DNA of 36,450 bases from the NCBI GenBank assembly GCA_038329895.1, contig JBBQNM010000018.1, positions 1 through 36,450 of the forward strand, read 5' to 3'. The DNA is from Mayfieldus sp038329895 (GTDB lineage: Bacteria > Actinomycetota > Thermoleophilia > Solirubrobacterales > 70-9). How positions within the stretch are numbered: the stretch's first letter is position 1; the number at the start of each line of letters is the position of its first letter. Positions 1-5,975 of the stretch are shown here, piece after piece. The translations under genes and the position numbers were made by a program. Below the pieces are notes generated by a model that searched no databases, had not been told where the DNA came from, and saw only the letters and a list, made by a program, of their open reading frames with translations.

Positions 1-47
1 TCGGTCTACGAAACCGAAGGTCACAGGTTCGAATCCTGTCGGGCGCG
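1..47 (+). tRNA. tRNA-Arg(ACG), 3' part, cut by window edge
   Basis: The anticodon arm folds as a 5-bp stem (1-5 with 13-17) around a 7-base loop whose positions 34-36 read ACG, an arginine anticodon (A34 normally becomes inosine). A 5-base variable loop follows at 18-22. The T arm is a 5-bp stem (23-27 with 35-39) around the loop TTCGAAT. The 3' acceptor strand is 40-46 and the discriminator base is 47. No CCA is encoded. The D arm and 5' acceptor strand lie outside the window. The last bases recur exactly at 3983-3994, as expected for an integration site. Confidence 0.9.
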
Positions 48-54
48 CTGAGGT

Positions 55-666
55 CTATTCCCGCAGCGCGGCAGATGCGCGTGCCTCGGCTGGGACTTCC
101 CGCCACATCGTGGTAACTGTGCGCGTGCCGTCCGGCGTGGACAACTCTCCAACCTGGACATAGCCCAACCGCTCGTAGCGGCTGTTGTTGCTCGGGTTGC
201 TCGATTCCAGGTATGAGGGGAAGCCCTCGGCATCCATACCGGCGAGGTTGTCTGCAAGCAGCGCCATCCCGAGGCCCTCTCCACGGTGATCGGGATGCAC
301 GCCCAGAAGACTTAAGTAGTAGTGAGGCTCATCGTTTGGATGGGAAGCGTCGAAACGCTGCAGCAATTCCATGATCGATGAGGCACGTGAACCGGCGAGC
401 CTCCTGATCATGGGCTCCACCTGAGCTTCCTCGCCTTCCGTGAGCTCGGTACCGCCCGGCGGGATCCAAAGCGCGGCAGCCGCGTAGTCCTCCATTGTCC
501 AAGTGGACGAATACCGAAGGGCACTGTTGATGGAAAAGCGCCACCACTCCGCGAGATCCTCCCGCTCCGGAAAAGCCCAACTCCATAGCGGGTCCTCCGC
601 GAAAGCCGCCGTGAGGGTCGCTGTCAGGCCGTCCAGGTCCGCTGCAGTGGCAACACGGTTGGTCAT
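55..666 (-). CDS. GNAT family N-acetyltransferase
   Basis: 203 aa. The GNAT fold is recognised from the acetyl-CoA pyrophosphate-binding motif near residues 122-137 (LGVHPDHRGEGLGMALL, i.e. R128-x-x-G131-x-G133) and the later strand with NNSRYERLGY (161-170), where the Tyr is usually the general acid. The family moves an acetyl group from acetyl-CoA to an amine; the substrate cannot be read from the sequence. It is the last gene of the minus-strand SnoaL operon. Its ATG overlaps the stop of a 12-codon leader (663-698) as ATGA, which points to translational coupling. It ends 8 bp from the tRNA-Arg. Confidence 0.88.
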   Translation of the reverse strand: MTNRVATAADLDGLTATLTAAFAEDPLWSWAFPEREDLAEWWRFSINSALRYSSTWTMEDYAAAALWIPPGGTELTEGEEAQVEPMIRRLAGSRASSIMELLQRFDASHPNDEPHYYLSLLGVHPDHRGEGLGMALLADNLAGMDAEGFPSYLESSNPSNNSRYERLGYVQVGELSTPDGTRTVTTMWREVPAEARASAALRE

Positions 667-698
667 CGCTCAGGTCCGCGCTGGTGCTCCTGCGACAT
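663..698 (-). pseudogene. Vestigial start of a sixth SnoaL-like copy, now a short leader
   Basis: ATG-TCG-CAG-GAG opens exactly like the five SnoaL-like genes upstream, sits 3 nt after the previous stop with the same junction sequence, then reads MSQEHQRGPER and stops. The TGA overlaps the ATG of the acetyltransferase by 4 nt. I infer that a sixth paralogue was deleted after its fourth codon and that the remnant now couples translation of the acetyltransferase to the operon. It is too short to encode a useful protein. It could instead be a chance by-product of the deletion. Confidence 0.55.
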
Positions 699-701
699 CG
701 C

Positions 702-1094
702 CTACTCCCGCAGCCCGGCGGCTTCGAGGGCAGTGTCCTTATCCCGAAACGTCTTCCACGCCACGACGTTCCCCGAGTCGAAGTACCAGACGTGAAAGAA
801 GCGGTTGTAGATCTCGCCGCCCGTCGCTTTCAGCCGTCCGCCGTCGCGCACAGCGGCAAATACCCGTTCACCCGCGTCGATGAGTTCCTCGGGCTCAATT
901 TGCCACTTGTCAAACGACGAGGCGTAGTCGCGCAGTGCAGAGAGAATTTCCTCACGGCCGCGGATCACCCCAAAACCGACGACGTTAGTTGCGTCGAACT
1001 CTGCGTCGGGATGGAAGAGGTTCCAATCCGGCTCGCCCTCCTGATTGAAGTGTTCATAGCCCTGGCGTATCACCTCGACGTTCTCCTGCGACAT
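702..1094 (-). CDS. SnoaL-like / NTF2-fold protein, copy 5
   Basis: 130 aa, usual length for a single cone-shaped SnoaL/NTF2-like domain. It begins MSQENVEVIRQGYEHFN, where the first helix lines the pocket, and ends in the conserved ALEAAGLRE tail. The mid-part (EEILSALRDYASSF, IEPEELIDAGERVFAAV) follows the family pattern of helix then curved sheet. Members are small-molecule isomerases, hydrolases or binding proteins; no substrate can be assigned. It is the last full copy of the tandem array, 3 nt after the previous stop. The GGGAG in the final Arg-Glu codons of the upstream gene is its ribosome binding site. Confidence 0.85.
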   Translation of the reverse strand: MSQENVEVIRQGYEHFNQEGEPDWNLFHPDAEFDATNVVGFGVIRGREEILSALRDYASSFDKWQIEPEELIDAGERVFAAVRDGGRLKATGGEIYNRFFHVWYFDSGNVVAWKTFRDKDTALEAAGLRE

Positions 1095-1097
1095 CGG

Positions 1098-1499
1098 CTA
1101 CTCCCGCAGCCCGGCGGCTTCGAGGGCTTGATTCCTATCTCGGTAGGACTCCTCGCGGACCGCCTTCCCGTCCCGAACGGTAAAGACGTGGAACAGAGTC
1201 AACTCTGCTGGAATGCCGCTGCCCTTACCACGGGCCGTGGTGGTCGCGGCGACCATGACTCGATCACCCGCATCTATGAATTCCTCAGCCTCCCAGCGAA
1301 CATCGTCAAAGAGCTCCCCAAGCATTTCGAACCACCTTCTGACCCCCTCGTGTCCGAAACGGTCTTCGGCATCAGGCAGGAACCCCGGGGTGCTGATCCA
1401 CTCGATCTCGGGGTCGAGATACACCAGCAGCGCCTCGACGCCGCCTTGATTCAGGGCGTCGAAGGCCTTACTTGCGAGCTCCACGTTCTCCCGCGACAT
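1098..1499 (-). CDS. SnoaL-like / NTF2-fold protein, copy 4
   Basis: 133 aa. It begins MSRENVELASKAFDALNQGG, so it differs from its sisters at residue 3 (Arg for Gln), and ends ALEAAGLRE. WISTPGF and EEFIDAGDRVMVAATTTARG match the strand and loop pattern of SnoaL-like proteins. It is one of five paralogues that share ends but differ in pocket-lining residues, which I read as diversification of ligand rather than dosage. The start is set by the GGGAG that overlaps the last codons of the upstream gene, 6 nt before the ATG. Confidence 0.85.
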   Translation of the reverse strand: MSRENVELASKAFDALNQGGVEALLVYLDPEIEWISTPGFLPDAEDRFGHEGVRRWFEMLGELFDDVRWEAEEFIDAGDRVMVAATTTARGKGSGIPAELTLFHVFTVRDGKAVREESYRDRNQALEAAGLRE

Positions 1500-1502
1500 C
1501 GC

Positions 1503-1904
1503 CTACTCCCGCAGTCCGGCAGCTTCGAGGCCTTCGTGCCAGGTGAGGAAGGCATGTACTCGGACGATCTTGCCGCCGAGCAGCACGACGTGGTTGGCGA
1601 ACTCTTGATCGAGCTCAACGTGGCTGGTCTTTCCTCGCATCTGGACGTGACCCAGCCAGAGAACCGAGTCCCCGAGGTCACGGACCCCGGTCTCCTCGAA
1701 GTGAAACTCCTCCCAGGTCTCCCAAACCGCAGCAAACCCGCGGGAGCATTCATCGCGGCCGCGGTAAACGGTGCGTTCCACGGCTGCAGGACCAGCGGGC
1801 GCCCATTCGACGTCGGGGGCCATGTAGCTGACCGCCAAGTCCTCGTCGCGTTGGTTCCAGGCTTCAATCACCTGACGGAAGATCTCGACGTTCTCCTGCG
1901 ACAT
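1503..1904 (-). CDS. SnoaL-like / NTF2-fold protein, copy 3
   Basis: 133 aa. Begins MSQENVEIFRQVIEAWNQRD and ends GLEAAGLRE. YMAPDVEWAPAGPA and YRGRDECSRGFAAVWETWEEF are typical of the SnoaL-like domain (acidic strand after the first helix, then a helix with aromatic residues facing the pocket). Function unknown beyond the fold. It lies third in the array, 3 nt after the stop of copy 2. Its own last codons carry the ribosome binding site for copy 4. Confidence 0.85.
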   Translation of the reverse strand: MSQENVEIFRQVIEAWNQRDEDLAVSYMAPDVEWAPAGPAAVERTVYRGRDECSRGFAAVWETWEEFHFEETGVRDLGDSVLWLGHVQMRGKTSHVELDQEFANHVVLLGGKIVRVHAFLTWHEGLEAAGLRE

Positions 1905-1907
1905 CGC

Positions 1908-2291
1908 CTACTCCCGCAGCCCGGCGGCTTCGAGGGCCTTGCCCGAATCGTTGAACCACCGGAACCGGACCGCGATTCCGTCCTGGATGGTCCACACGTA
2001 GCCCTGATCCCACTGCGTCTCCATGCCGCTAGCCTGCCCGAGAGCGCGCACGGCCGCGATCACGACCACTTCGTCCCCGGCGTCGATGAACTCACGCGGG
2101 GTGATATCGAACCGCTCGTAGCCGCTGCGCCATTTGGTGAAGCTGTCAGGCCCGTAGATCGTGCCCGCCTCGACCGCATCGTCGGGGTTGACGTAGGCGA
2201 TGTTCGAGTCCATGAGCTCTCTCCACCGATGAGAGTGCTCCTCCCAGGCCCGGTAGATCGAGCGCACGATCTCCACGTTCTCCTGCGACAT
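1908..2291 (-). CDS. SnoaL-like / NTF2-fold protein, copy 2
   Basis: 127 aa, the shortest copy. Begins MSQENVEIVRSIYRAW and ends ALEAAGLRE. YVNPDDAVEAGTIYGPDSFTKW and REFIDAGDEVVVIAAV follow the family pattern. The upstream gene ends Leu-Ser-Glu (TCGGAG) rather than Leu-Arg-Glu, and this still gives a GGAG ribosome binding site 6 nt before the ATG. No catalytic role can be inferred; polyketide cyclase, limonene epoxide hydrolase and ketosteroid isomerase types share this fold. Confidence 0.85.
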   Translation of the reverse strand: MSQENVEIVRSIYRAWEEHSHRWRELMDSNIAYVNPDDAVEAGTIYGPDSFTKWRSGYERFDITPREFIDAGDEVVVIAAVRALGQASGMETQWDQGYVWTIQDGIAVRFRWFNDSGKALEAAGLRE

Positions 2292-2294
2292 CCA

Positions 2295-2717
2295 CTACTC
2301 CGACAGCCCGGCGGCTTCGAGGGCTGCGTCCTCGTCGTAGAACTCGCGCCAGCGGGTGATCTTCTGGTCGCGCACCGTGACCACCACGTAGATGTGCGAA
2401 CTGACCGTCGCCCCGCTTGCCGCGCCGCGACCACGCTCGCGAGCGTCGACGAACACGTCCTCGCCGCAATCCACCACCCGCTCCACCTCGGTGCTGTACT
2501 CGTCCCACTGCTCAAGCCACTGCTTCCATGAAGCGAGAACGCCGTCGTGGCCCCGGTAGACCCGGCTATCAGCGCGCGTCGGGTCTTCGGTCCACTCAAT
2601 GGCCGGATCGGCCACCTGCGGGATCAGCTCCGGCAACGCTTCGAGCAACGCCTGCTGATCCATTGACGCAGCACCCGCGAAGAGGTTCCTGACGAACTCG
2701 ACGTTCTCCTGCGACAT
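2295..2717 (-). CDS. SnoaL-like / NTF2-fold protein, copy 1 (first in operon)
   Basis: 140 aa from the ATG at 2717. An upstream in-frame start near 2831 would add 38 residues unlike any sister copy; the shared MSQENVE opening fixes the start at 2717. It ends ALEAAGLSE. EWTEDPTRADSRVYRGHDGV and VERVVDCGEDVFVDAR follow the SnoaL-like pattern. It is the first gene of the minus-strand array, so the operon promoter should lie in 2718-2970. I see no strong Shine-Dalgarno there (only GGGCGGG just before the ATG). Confidence 0.83.
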   Translation of the reverse strand: MSQENVEFVRNLFAGAASMDQQALLEALPELIPQVADPAIEWTEDPTRADSRVYRGHDGVLASWKQWLEQWDEYSTEVERVVDCGEDVFVDARERGRGAASGATVSSHIYVVVTVRDQKITRWREFYDEDAALEAAGLSE

Positions 2718-2977
2718 CGCCCGCCCAGTATCTCGCTCTGGGCCAAGTGCCGAGGTAGCGGAAGGCACCGGCGGGAAAACCCAGGTGCGCGTCCCGCGGC
2801 GTCGATCATCGATGCCTATGGTTGGAATCACGACAGGCCCGCACGCGCCAGTTGTAAATACGCGACGCGGCGCTAAAGGAGGACGTCATCAAGCCCCGGC
2901 CCGCGGGTCGGGGCTCGGGGGTTCTGTCTATCGTCACATCCCCCTGACGATCCGTGGCAGGGTCTGGGGGCTTGCCG
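2718..2977. promoter_or_regulatory. Divergent intergenic region with strong hairpin
   Basis: This 260-bp gap must hold the promoters of the SnoaL operon (minus) and the 2978 gene (plus). An A/T-rich patch, GTAAATA at 2854-2860, stands out but has no well-spaced -35. A perfect consensus ribosome binding sequence, AAAGGAGG at 2875-2882, has no start codon after it. A hairpin at 2892-2915 has perfect 7-bp arms AGCCCCG/CGGGGCT with an inner CCCGCGGG and could act as an attenuator or terminator in the leader of the 2978 gene. Confidence 0.35.
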
Positions 2978-3391
2978 ATGACCAGCCTGGCTGGCGAATT
3001 TCACACCGATCTGTCGTTGGACGACGCGCTGGTCGCCTGCGCGGAGGCCATCGACGGCCTGGGTTGGCGCATCGAAACAGTCGGCGCTGACCGGATCGTC
3101 TCCTACCCGGACCACGGGCTATCGCAGCAGTCCCCGCGGATCGAGGTGCAGCTGGTGGACCGCAGTGGAGCCACGGATCTCCGAATCATCGGGAGCGACA
3201 GCGATGCGAAACCCCTGGCGAGAGATGAGCTGATCGTCGAGCTGGACCGGGTTCGGGACGCGATCACGGCCTCCGTGGAAGGCGCGGGCCAACCCGCTCG
3301 ACCCCCGCGGCCTGAGCCCGCGAGACCGGTCCAAGGTCCGCCACCGCCGGCCCGCGCAGTGAAACGCCGCGACCGGTCGCGCGGGTCGTGA
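2978..3391 (+). CDS. Unrecognised protein with proline-rich tail
   Basis: 137 aa from the ATG at 2978, preceded by GGGGG; an in-frame GTG at 2954 is possible. I do not recognise a family. Residues 1-95 look like one compact alpha/beta domain (EFHTDLSLDDALVACAEAI helix, then GWRIETVGADRIVSY and RIEVQLVDRSGATDLRII strands). The last 40 residues are rich in Pro, Arg and Gly and probably disordered. No signal peptide or membrane segment. The stop overlaps the GTG of the next gene by 4 nt (GTGA), so the two are coupled and may act together at the membrane. Confidence 0.65.
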   Translation: MTSLAGEFHTDLSLDDALVACAEAIDGLGWRIETVGADRIVSYPDHGLSQQSPRIEVQLVDRSGATDLRIIGSDSDAKPLARDELIVELDRVRDAITASVEGAGQPARPPRPEPARPVQGPPPPARAVKRRDRSRGS

Positions 3392-3804
3392 TCGGCGCCC
3401 TCGCGTTCCTGCTCGGGGCGGCGCTCGCCACGGCAGGGATCCGCACTACGGGGATCGGCGAGCAAACCAGCACCGTTCAGCGGACAGCGGCGAAGGCGAC
3501 GGTGAGGACCCAGACGGAGACGGTGACGACTCGGGGCGGCATTGCATCTTCCCCTCGCCCCACGGCCGGGGGTCCCCCGCCTGGCTCTGCCGCCGGAACG
3601 GCTTCGGTCCCCTCATCGTCCCCGGCGAGGCGAAACTGCGACCCGAATTACGCGGGAGCCTGCCTCAACCCCCGTTCCCCTGACTACGACTGCAGGAACC
3701 AGATTGGAAACGGACCAGATTACGTTGCCGGCACCGTCGTCATCGTCGGCAAGGACCACTACGGCCTCGACGGGCCCGACCACGACGGCGTCGGCTGCGG
3801 ATAA
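3388..3804 (+). CDS. Membrane-anchored protein with Excalibur-type calcium-binding domain
   Basis: 138 aa, GTG start inside the previous stop (GTGA). Residues 2-18 (IGALAFLLGAALATAGI) form one membrane segment or signal anchor. Residues 20-80 are a Ser/Thr/Pro-rich linker. The C-terminal 55 residues carry CDPNYAGACLNP, DYDC and the closing loop DGPDHDGVGCG, the Cys and Asp pattern of the Excalibur family (DxDxDGxxC). That domain is found on surface proteins and is thought to bind calcium extracellularly. The usual closing Glu after the last Cys is Gly here. The partner upstream is uncharacterised. Confidence 0.75.
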   Translation: MIGALAFLLGAALATAGIRTTGIGEQTSTVQRTAAKATVRTQTETVTTRGGIASSPRPTAGGPPPGSAAGTASVPSSSPARRNCDPNYAGACLNPRSPDYDCRNQIGNGPDYVAGTVVIVGKDHYGLDGPDHDGVGCG

Positions 3805-3982
3805 CCGGAAGGTCCGGGCGCGACTCTTCGCATCGACGGTTCCCGGTTCGCCGAGCGGTTCCTCAACGACCAAATGCTCCGAGACAATCCGGCGAAGGCC
3901 GCGGTTGGGTGGCAACGAAGTGGCAACAGAAGCCACAGGACTCCACCAGACTCAGCCGGAAATAGACGGCAACCTGTAATTC

Positions 3983-3994
3983 GTCGGGCGCGCT
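3983..3994 (+). repeat. Candidate att site: 12-bp copy of tRNA-Arg 3' end
   Basis: GTCGGGCGCGCT is identical to 38-49, which spans the end of the T stem, the 3' acceptor strand and two bases past it, in the same orientation. This is the arrangement left by integration of an element at a tRNA 3' end. Identity does not extend further upstream and no integrase gene lies between the copies. Confidence 0.4.
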
Positions 3995-4105
3995 CTGGAA
4001 TCCCCGCACGTGTATGTCGGCGTCGGCCGTGAGCGCGATTAGTTGCGCCGCGCAGGGCGGTCTTTAGGGGAGAACCGACGATGATTGGCCTCGAGCCGAT
4101 CGCCG

Positions 4106-4113
4106 AAAGGAGG
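4106..4113 (+). promoter_or_regulatory. Consensus ribosome binding site fixing the next start
   Basis: AAAGGAGG ends 4 nt before the ATG at 4118 and decides for that start over an in-frame start 33 nt upstream. Confidence 0.8.
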
Positions 4114-4117
4114 CACG

Positions 4118-4777
4118 ATGGGAAAAGTGACGGTTGATATCACCGCTTCATTGGACGGCTTCATCGCTGGGCCGAACCAGAGCAGGGAGAATCCGCTCGG
4201 CGAGGGCGGCGGACAGCTACATGAGTGGGTCTACGGGCTGAAGAGCTTTCGCGAGCACCACGGCGAGACCGGCGGCGAAACCAATGCCGACTCCGAGATT
4301 CTCGAGGAGGCGTTGAGCGCTGTCGGGGCGACCGTGATGGGCAGGGGGATGTTCGGTGGTGGAGAGGGCCAATGGGGAGCCGACCCTTCGTTTGATGACC
4401 CGTGGGAAGGCTGGTGGGGAGACGACCCTCCGTTCCACGTGCCGGTGTTCGTCCTCACCCATCACGCTCGAGAGCCGGTGACCAAGCAAGGAGGGACGAC
4501 GTTCACCTTCGTCACCGACGGCATCGAGACTGCGCTGGAGCAAGCCAAGGCAGCCGCTGGTGACAAGGACATCTCGGTGGCCGGGGGCGCGAACGTCATT
4601 CAGCAGTACCTCAAAGCCGGGCTGATCGACGAGCTCCAGGTCCACATCGCCCCTGTGCTGCTGGGTGACGGCGCCCGACTGCTCGACAATCTCGGCACCG
4701 ATTTGCCCGAGCTCAAAGCCACCAGGGTGATCGAGTCCCCCGCCGTCACCCATCTCAGGTACAGCGTCGTGAAGTGA
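4118..4777 (+). CDS. Dihydrofolate reductase-like (RibD C-terminal domain) protein
   Basis: 219 aa. The opening TVDITASLDGFIAGP and the C-terminal ISVAGGANVIQQYL..LIDELQVHIAPVLLGDGARL are hallmarks of the RibD C-terminal/DHFR-like fold, with the GGANV glycine loop contacting NADPH. True RibD reduces a pyrimidine riboflavin intermediate, but stand-alone proteins of this type are mostly uncharacterised reductases and need not make riboflavin. No riboflavin genes are nearby. It is a single-gene unit with an excellent ribosome binding site, just outside the candidate island. Confidence 0.85.
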   Translation: MGKVTVDITASLDGFIAGPNQSRENPLGEGGGQLHEWVYGLKSFREHHGETGGETNADSEILEEALSAVGATVMGRGMFGGGEGQWGADPSFDDPWEGWWGDDPPFHVPVFVLTHHAREPVTKQGGTTFTFVTDGIETALEQAKAAAGDKDISVAGGANVIQQYLKAGLIDELQVHIAPVLLGDGARLLDNLGTDLPELKATRVIESPAVTHLRYSVVK

Positions 4778-4801
4778 GCTCTCGCGCGAGCTACGAGAGG
4801 A

Positions 4802-5566
4802 TCACCAGTAGTGGTGGCCTTCGCGCAGGCTTTCGAGCCGCCGCTCGAGGGAGCGGTTCAAGGCCATCGCCAGCCCACCGCCGGCGCTGATCCGCGCGAC
4901 GCCCAGCTCGGCGAGACGGGAGGGCTCGGAGATGCCCGGCACCAGCAGGACATTGACGGGGGCGTCGAGCTCGCGGACCAGCCGCTCGATATCCGCCTCC
5001 TCCTTCACCAGCGCGGGAAAGACGCAGTCGGCGCCGGCTTCGGGGTAGAGCCGCCCGCGGCGCAGGCTCTCGTCGAGTGCGCCGTCGAGGCCCAGAACGT
5101 AGGGGTCGGCGCGCGCATTGATGACGATGTCCACCCCCGCGTCATCGGCGGCGCCCCGCAGGCTCGCGACGCGGGCCGCCTGGGTGTCGGCGTCGACCAG
5201 CGTTTCTCCGCCCGCCGCGTGGTCGGTGTCCTCGAAGTTCAGCCCCACGGCGCCGGCGGCGAGCATGCGCTCGACGAGCTCGCCCGCCTCGAGGCCGTAG
5301 CCGCCTTCGAGGTCTGCCGTGAGCGGGACGTCGACGGCGGCGGCGATCCGCCCCACCGCTGCGAACATCTCCTCGGGCGGGGTGCACTGCCCGTCCTCGT
5401 AGCCGAGCGATTCGGCGACGGCTGAGCTCGTGGTCGCGACGGCCGGGAAGCCCGCCGCCTCCACGGCCCTTGCGGTCGCGGCGTCCCACGCGTTCGCGAG
5501 CACCAGCGGATCGCCGGGACGGTGGAGCTGGCGCAGCACCTGGGCCTGGGTCGGCAACTCGCTCAT
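4802..5566 (-). CDS. Isocitrate lyase / PEP mutase family protein
   Basis: 254 aa from the ATG at 5566, chosen because GGTGGAAG lies just upstream; ATGs 12 nt and more upstream are possible. The (beta/alpha)8 family marks are LANAWDAATARAVEAAGF (23-40), TADLEGGYG (83-91, metal-binding Asp and Glu), GLNFEDT (108-114) and INARADPYV (149-157). The KKCGH catalytic loop of true isocitrate lyases is absent, so cleavage of isocitrate or methylisocitrate is unlikely. Oxaloacetate hydrolase or decarboxylase, or a C-P bond enzyme, would fit better. It converges with the RibD-like gene. Confidence 0.85.
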   Translation of the reverse strand: MSELPTQAQVLRQLHRPGDPLVLANAWDAATARAVEAAGFPAVATTSSAVAESLGYEDGQCTPPEEMFAAVGRIAAAVDVPLTADLEGGYGLEAGELVERMLAAGAVGLNFEDTDHAAGGETLVDADTQAARVASLRGAADDAGVDIVINARADPYVLGLDGALDESLRRGRLYPEAGADCVFPALVKEEADIERLVRELDAPVNVLLVPGISEPSRLAELGVARISAGGGLAMALNRSLERRLESLREGHHYW

Positions 5567-5618
5567 CGCTTCCACCATATGGCTCTGATCGAGGTCACCT
5601 TGCGCCAGGTCCACGCGG

Positions 5619-5975
5619 TCACGGTCCGCGCAGCTCGGGGATGTAGCGCTCGACGTGCGAAGCGATCGTCTTGCGAACCCATTCCTGGGTCCCCGAGTCG
5701 GCCATCCGGTAGCGACCGAGCAGCATCTTCTGGTCGGTGAGCGGCAGATCCGCGATAACCCAGCGCACGGCCAGGCGCTCGAAGAGCAGCTCCGTGCGAC
5801 GCCGCCAGGCGTCGTCGAGTGAGGTGCCGCCGCCGGTCGCGACCTCCGCGATCTTCGCGATCGTCCTGGCGCTGAGTGACTGGCGCAGGGTCAGAACGCC
5901 GCCTTCGGGATCTGTGTAGTCGACCGTCGGGCTCGGCGGAGGCTCACGACGTCTCTTGCCTTTGCGCTTCGCCAT
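5619..5975 (-). CDS. Small basic protein of unknown function, coupled to exonuclease gene
   Basis: 118 aa. I do not recognise it. The N-terminus is very basic (AKRKGKRRREP) and could bind nucleic acid. The rest is predicted helical, with TLRQSLSARTIAKIAEVATGG, DAWRRRTELLFERLAVRWVIADLP and QEWVRKTIASHVERYIPELRG. No Cys, membrane segment or signal peptide. Its ATG overlaps the exonuclease stop as TGATG, so it is translationally coupled and may work with that nuclease; that link is inference from position only. Confidence 0.75.
   Translation of the reverse strand: MAKRKGKRRREPPPSPTVDYTDPEGGVLTLRQSLSARTIAKIAEVATGGGTSLDDAWRRRTELLFERLAVRWVIADLPLTDQKMLLGRYRMADSGTQEWVRKTIASHVERYIPELRGP

Larger units (their letters stand above)
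687..2324 (-). repeat. Five near-identical 45-bp gene junctions
   Basis: The stretches 687-731, 1083-1127, 1488-1532, 1893-1937 and 2280-2324 are almost the same. On the coding (minus) strand each holds the last codons of one SnoaL-like gene (encoding ALEAAGLRE or a variant), its TAG stop, 3 nt and the ATGTCGCAGGAG start of the next. A start-half copy alone lies at 2706-2717. The middles of the genes are far more diverged, so the junctions are islands of identity. Confidence 0.8.
3805..4117. other. Gene-free stretch with candidate attachment site
   Basis: No convincing gene. The 12-bp GTCGGGCGCGCT at 3983-3994 exactly repeats bases 38-49 at the tRNA-Arg 3' end. Just before it, at 3913-3931, GTGGCAAC occurs twice in close succession, and one open frame ending at 3979 closes with GGNEVATEATG, which reminds me of actinobacterial integrase tails; I cannot confirm that. 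AAAGGAGG at 4106-4113 belongs to the next gene. Confidence 0.4.

Noticed and set aside
684..2531. 615-codon open frame on the plus strand across the SnoaL array
   Set aside because: It is antisense to five genes with clear family similarity and contains a periodic RHRLLPQPGGFEG segment that is just the junction repeat read backwards.
2875..2882. Perfect ribosome binding sequence AAAGGAGG
   Set aside because: No ATG, GTG or TTG at a workable distance; the next codons are GTC and ATC, so no gene is called.
3542..3979. Integrase remnant suggested by the end of an open frame (GGNEVATEATG)
   Set aside because: The rest of the frame overlaps the Excalibur gene and shows none of the Arg-His-Arg-Tyr residues of tyrosine integrases.
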